55,677 nucleotides of DNA from Saprospiraceae bacterium (lineage in GTDB: Bacteria > Bacteroidota > Bacteroidia > Chitinophagales > Saprospiraceae), in assembly GCA_027488855.1 (NCBI GenBank), contig JAIYAV010000024.1:1-55677 (forward strand), in the 5' to 3' direction. A program made the position numbers and the translations under genes. Every line of letters starts with the position of its first letter. Within the stretch, counting starts at the first letter, position 1. Shown here piece by piece: positions 53,304 through 55,677 of this stretch. The notes below the pieces were generated by a model. That model worked only from the letters and a program-made list of their open reading frames with translations. It was not told where the DNA came from and did no database searches.

Positions 53304-55172
53304 TCATGCACCAAATTTGTCCATCCAAAGCCCCAGTATCAAAAATTTGAACAGGGCGTTGATATTTCCTTTGGTGATTTGTTGAACGGCCTTAAAAGGC
53401 AGCAGGGCGTACATCTTTGCGGTCTTTTGATCCAGGATGCGGTGTTTCAGTTCTTTCACGTCGGGCAAATCCAGCCAATTCCTGTTTTGCATCCCAAAAC
53501 CTTGTTTTTCCCGGCGGCGGACGTTCTCGGGCCATTTGTGCTCAAAGGCGTTTCTCAGGATGATTTTGTCAAAGCGGTTGTTGACTTTGAAGTCGGTGGG
53601 CAGGGACAAACAAAAACTCGCAAAATCAACATCTAAGAAAGGTGCCCTCAATTCCAGCCCGTGCGCCATGGAGGACCGATCCGTTTTGACAAGAATATCA
53701 CCAGGCATGAAGCACTCGATGTCGGAACGTAAGGCATCGTTGAGGCTGCCGTCGGGCTGCCAGGAATAGGCGTATTGTTTTTCAGCCAGGTCTTCAGCGA
53801 ACCCCAGGCTTTTTAGGGTTGCCGTTGTCAAAGTCCGCCTTTGTACTTCTTTTGCCTGCAAAACGGAAGTATAGCGATGGGCATTTTTGACAGCATACTG
53901 GCGGTTGCGCCAATGGTGGGAGACAATGCTGGAAATATCGTATGCCGGGGGATTGAGTTTGTGCCGGAAGAACTCTTGCGCGGCCATGGGGTAGATGGAG
54001 GCTTTTTGTATGGCTGAGCGACGGCGCATTTCTTCCATCAAAACAAGGGAGTGGTTCCACCAGGTATAGCCGCCCAACAGTTCGTCGGCCCCTTCGCCCG
54101 TCAACACGACTTTGCCAAACTTCCTGGCGACTTTGCATATTTCGTAAGTCGGGATGGCGGAGAAATCCGCGAACGGCTCATCGTATATCTCCGGGATTTT
54201 TGATAGTGTTCCCGCCATGTTCGCCTCCGCTTCCTCCAGTTCGTAATGGTCGGTCTGGTACATTTCGGCCATGGCCCTCGCATACGGAAATTCGTTGACC
54301 AATCCCTGAAAGCCAAAGGTGAAGGTCTTTATTTTGGGGTTCATTGCTTGTGCCAGGCAGACTAAGGTGCTGGAATCAAGTCCTCCGCTGAGAAAGGCAC
54401 CAACCTCAACATCGGCGACAAGCTGCCGTTCGACGGCTTGTTGCAGGAGGTGTGAAAACTGTTCGGTGGCTTCTGCCAGGCCAATGTCCAGCTGTGTCGC
54501 AGGCAAATCCCAATATCGCTGGACCTGCCCTATTTTCCCGTCTTGAAAAACGAAGCAATGTGCGGGCGGAAGGGGGTGGATATTGCTGTAAATGCTCAGC
54601 GTTGGGTGGATATAGCCATATTTGATGTAGGAGCAAAGGGCCTCTTGGCTTAGCAGGGGTTCGATGAGGCCCGACGCGAGGATTGCCTTTATTTCGGAAG
54701 CAAAAACAAGGTCGCCCCTTGTCGTTTGCGCATAATAAAACGGTTTTTCTCCAAACCGATCCCGGGCACAAAACAACTTCTGTTGTTTTTCGTCCCAGAT
54801 GGCAAAGGCAAACATACCGGGCAAATGTTCTGTCAAACGCTCTCCATACTGCTGATACAATGCCAGGATGACTTCTGTATCGCTCTTGGTCTGGAAGACG
54901 TAGCCCTTGTTTTTGAGCTGTTGAGCCAGTTGCTGGTAGCCATAAATTTCCCCGTTAAAACTAATCCCCAACAATCCGTCATTTGTAAGGAGAGGCTGCT
55001 TGCCCCCTTCCACGTCGACAATGCTCAACCTGGTATGCCCTAGTGCACAATTTGGGAAAGCATAACTGCCAAAACCATCCGGGCCTCTGTGTCTCAGCGC
55101 CTGAGTCATGGCACTCAGTGCGGTCTGGTAACGACTGGATTTCGGCCCGACGATGCCGGTTATTCCACACAT
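53304..55172 (-). CDS. asnB: Asparagine synthase (glutamine-hydrolysing), AsnB type
   Basis: The 622-residue product has an N-terminal glutaminase domain beginning MCGITGIVG, with Cys2 as nucleophile, 'LRHRGPDGFGSYAFPNCALG' and 'LSFNGEIYGY'-like 'GISFNGEIYGYQQLAQQL'. The C-terminal synthetase domain has the ATP pyrophosphatase loop 'FLSGGLDSSTLVCLAQ' and 'KVVLTGEGADELLGGYTWWN'. In surface-glycan clusters, such AsnB homologues often amidate sugar carboxyl groups (WbpS-like) rather than making free asparagine; which role applies is uncertain. The first visible complete gene of the minus-strand cluster. Confidence 0.92.
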   Translation of the reverse strand: MCGITGIVGPKSSRYQTALSAMTQALRHRGPDGFGSYAFPNCALGHTRLSIVDVEGGKQPLLTNDGLLGISFNGEIYGYQQLAQQLKNKGYVFQTKSDTEVILALYQQYGERLTEHLPGMFAFAIWDEKQQKLFCARDRFGEKPFYYAQTTRGDLVFASEIKAILASGLIEPLLSQEALCSYIKYGYIHPTLSIYSNIHPLPPAHCFVFQDGKIGQVQRYWDLPATQLDIGLAEATEQFSHLLQQAVERQLVADVEVGAFLSGGLDSSTLVCLAQAMNPKIKTFTFGFQGLVNEFPYARAMAEMYQTDHYELEEAEANMAGTLSKIPEIYDEPFADFSAIPTYEICKVARKFGKVVLTGEGADELLGGYTWWNHSLVLMEEMRRRSAIQKASIYPMAAQEFFRHKLNPPAYDISSIVSHHWRNRQYAVKNAHRYTSVLQAKEVQRRTLTTATLKSLGFAEDLAEKQYAYSWQPDGSLNDALRSDIECFMPGDILVKTDRSSMAHGLELRAPFLDVDFASFCLSLPTDFKVNNRFDKIILRNAFEHKWPENVRRREKQGFGMQNRNWLDLPDVKELKHRILDQKTAKMYALLPFKAVQQITKGNINALFKFLILGLWMDKFGA

Positions 55173-55223
55173 AATATCCTGGTTGTTGTACTGGTGATTG
55201 GTAATCAGTGATTAGTGGGTTGC

Positions 55224-55564
55224 TCAAATATCATGGCCGAACTCCCGGATGAACGGACGCCAAAACTCCAGGTCATATCTCCACCAGGCATGGCAGCCGA
55301 AGGGGAGCGCTTGCTGGGATAGTTCGTAGAGGTACCCGGGTTGGGCTTCAAAGCTGAAGCGCATGGCTTCCTCCGGGGCGGGTACTTTGAACCACTTAAA
55401 ATTTTGGCCAACGAGCATCCCCCAAAAAACGTCTTCCGGCCGCCGGCCTACCCAGTCGTTGAATCGGTGATAGGTGTTATTTCCTATGGTCAGTTTTTTG
55501 ACTAAGGTCAAAAAACCACCGGGCTTTTCCCTCAGTGGTAGGTTTTTAAATTGTTCCCATTTCT
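55224..55564 (-). pseudogene. C-terminal remnant of a DUF5672 protein
   Basis: The open frame runs from 55564 (after an in-frame TAG at 55563-55565) to the stop at 55224. It encodes about 113 residues: KWEQFKNLPLREKPGGFLTL, then 'NTYHRFNDWVGRRPEDVFWG', 'FSFEAQPGYLYELSQQALPF' and GCHAWWRYDLEFWRPFI. The 'LPFGCHAWwrYd..FW.pfi' ending is typical of DUF5672, a glycosyltransferase-like domain of about 250-280 residues. The first half is absent, and the sequence upstream of 55565 changes character, so the gene was probably cut by an insertion. It is upstream of asnB in the same direction. Confidence 0.65.
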
Positions 55565-55565
55565 A

Positions 55566-55677
55566 GGCGGACACTTTTTATAGGAGAAAAAAGAGAAAAA
55601 GTTGTTTGACATTTGGGAAAAAAGAATAGGAGAAAGAATTTTGTGTTACCACACAACAAAAAACGATCTCCTATGAG
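55566..55677. mobile_element. Possible insertion-sequence end interrupting the DUF5672 gene
   Basis: From about 55565 the sequence 'ggcggacactttttatagga' and the following purine-rich bases no longer continue the DUF5672 frame. ataggaga occurs twice in direct orientation (about 55580 and 55628) and once inverted at the edge (tctcctat, about 55668). A possible start codon lies at the last bases (ATGAG). This looks like the end of an insertion sequence, perhaps IS3-like, with its transposase beyond the window. The family is not proven. Confidence 0.35.

Overview
The window comes from a Bacteroidota bacterium. The evidence is three SusC/SusD pairs, promoters of the Bacteroidota type (TTTG about 19 bases upstream of TAnnTTTG), lipoproteins with Bacteroidota-like signals, and the block xerC-hpf-tRNAs-tuf-tRNA-Trp-secE-nusG-rplKAJL-rpoBC. 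Gene content (WG repeats, Uma2 and Rpn-type nuclease genes, many palindromic repeats) suggests a filamentous Saprospirales/Haliscomenobacter-like organism, but that placement is a guess.

Layout. 1-6.3 kb: edge of an anti-sigma factor gene, a WG-repeat protein, a PD-(D/E)XK nuclease-family gene divergent from a Uma2 gene, the minus-strand phospholipid operon (CPBP protease, cdsA, psd) and pdxJ. 6.6-25.1 kb: three tandem SusC/SusD uptake operons with accessory lipoproteins; a secreted protein and a TlpA-like thioredoxin lipoprotein sit between the first two. Related promoters and signal peptides indicate that at least the first two arose by duplication. No glycoside hydrolase or dedicated regulator accompanies them, so their substrates cannot be named. 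25.3-26.8 kb: a Uma2 protein with a heptad-repeat tail and a short TonB-C protein, convergent around a shared terminator. 26.9-43.0 kb: xerC, hpf, four tRNAs, tuf, tRNA-Trp, secE, nusG, L11, L1, L10, L7/L12, rpoB and rpoC. 43.1-44.3 kb: a secreted protein with an internal duplication. 44.4-55.6 kb: a minus-strand surface-glycan cluster with gmhA, hddA and hddC homologues for GDP-D-glycero-D-manno-heptose, an epimerase, glycosyltransferases, methyltransferases, a PIG-L deacetylase fusion, a NodU-type carbamoyltransferase and asnB. It ends in a DUF5672 gene cut off by what looks like an insertion-sequence end.

The most unusual content is not protein-coding. At least four families of palindromic elements occupy the intergenic spaces. 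One is a TTTA-loop hairpin family whose stem bases covary between copies, scattered through the tRNA/ribosomal protein/RNA polymerase region. A second is an approximately 106-bp near-perfect palindrome between rpoB and rpoC, with a decayed relative at the left edge. A third is a paired REP-like element that supplies the stop codon of both hpf and nusG. A fourth is a 177-bp inverted repeat covering the expected start of the TlpA-like gene. No transposase for them lies in the window. A second notable feature is a 47-codon chimeric open frame just upstream of hddA; it joins a fragment resembling hddA to one resembling a carbamoyltransferase C-terminus and marks past recombination in the glycan cluster.
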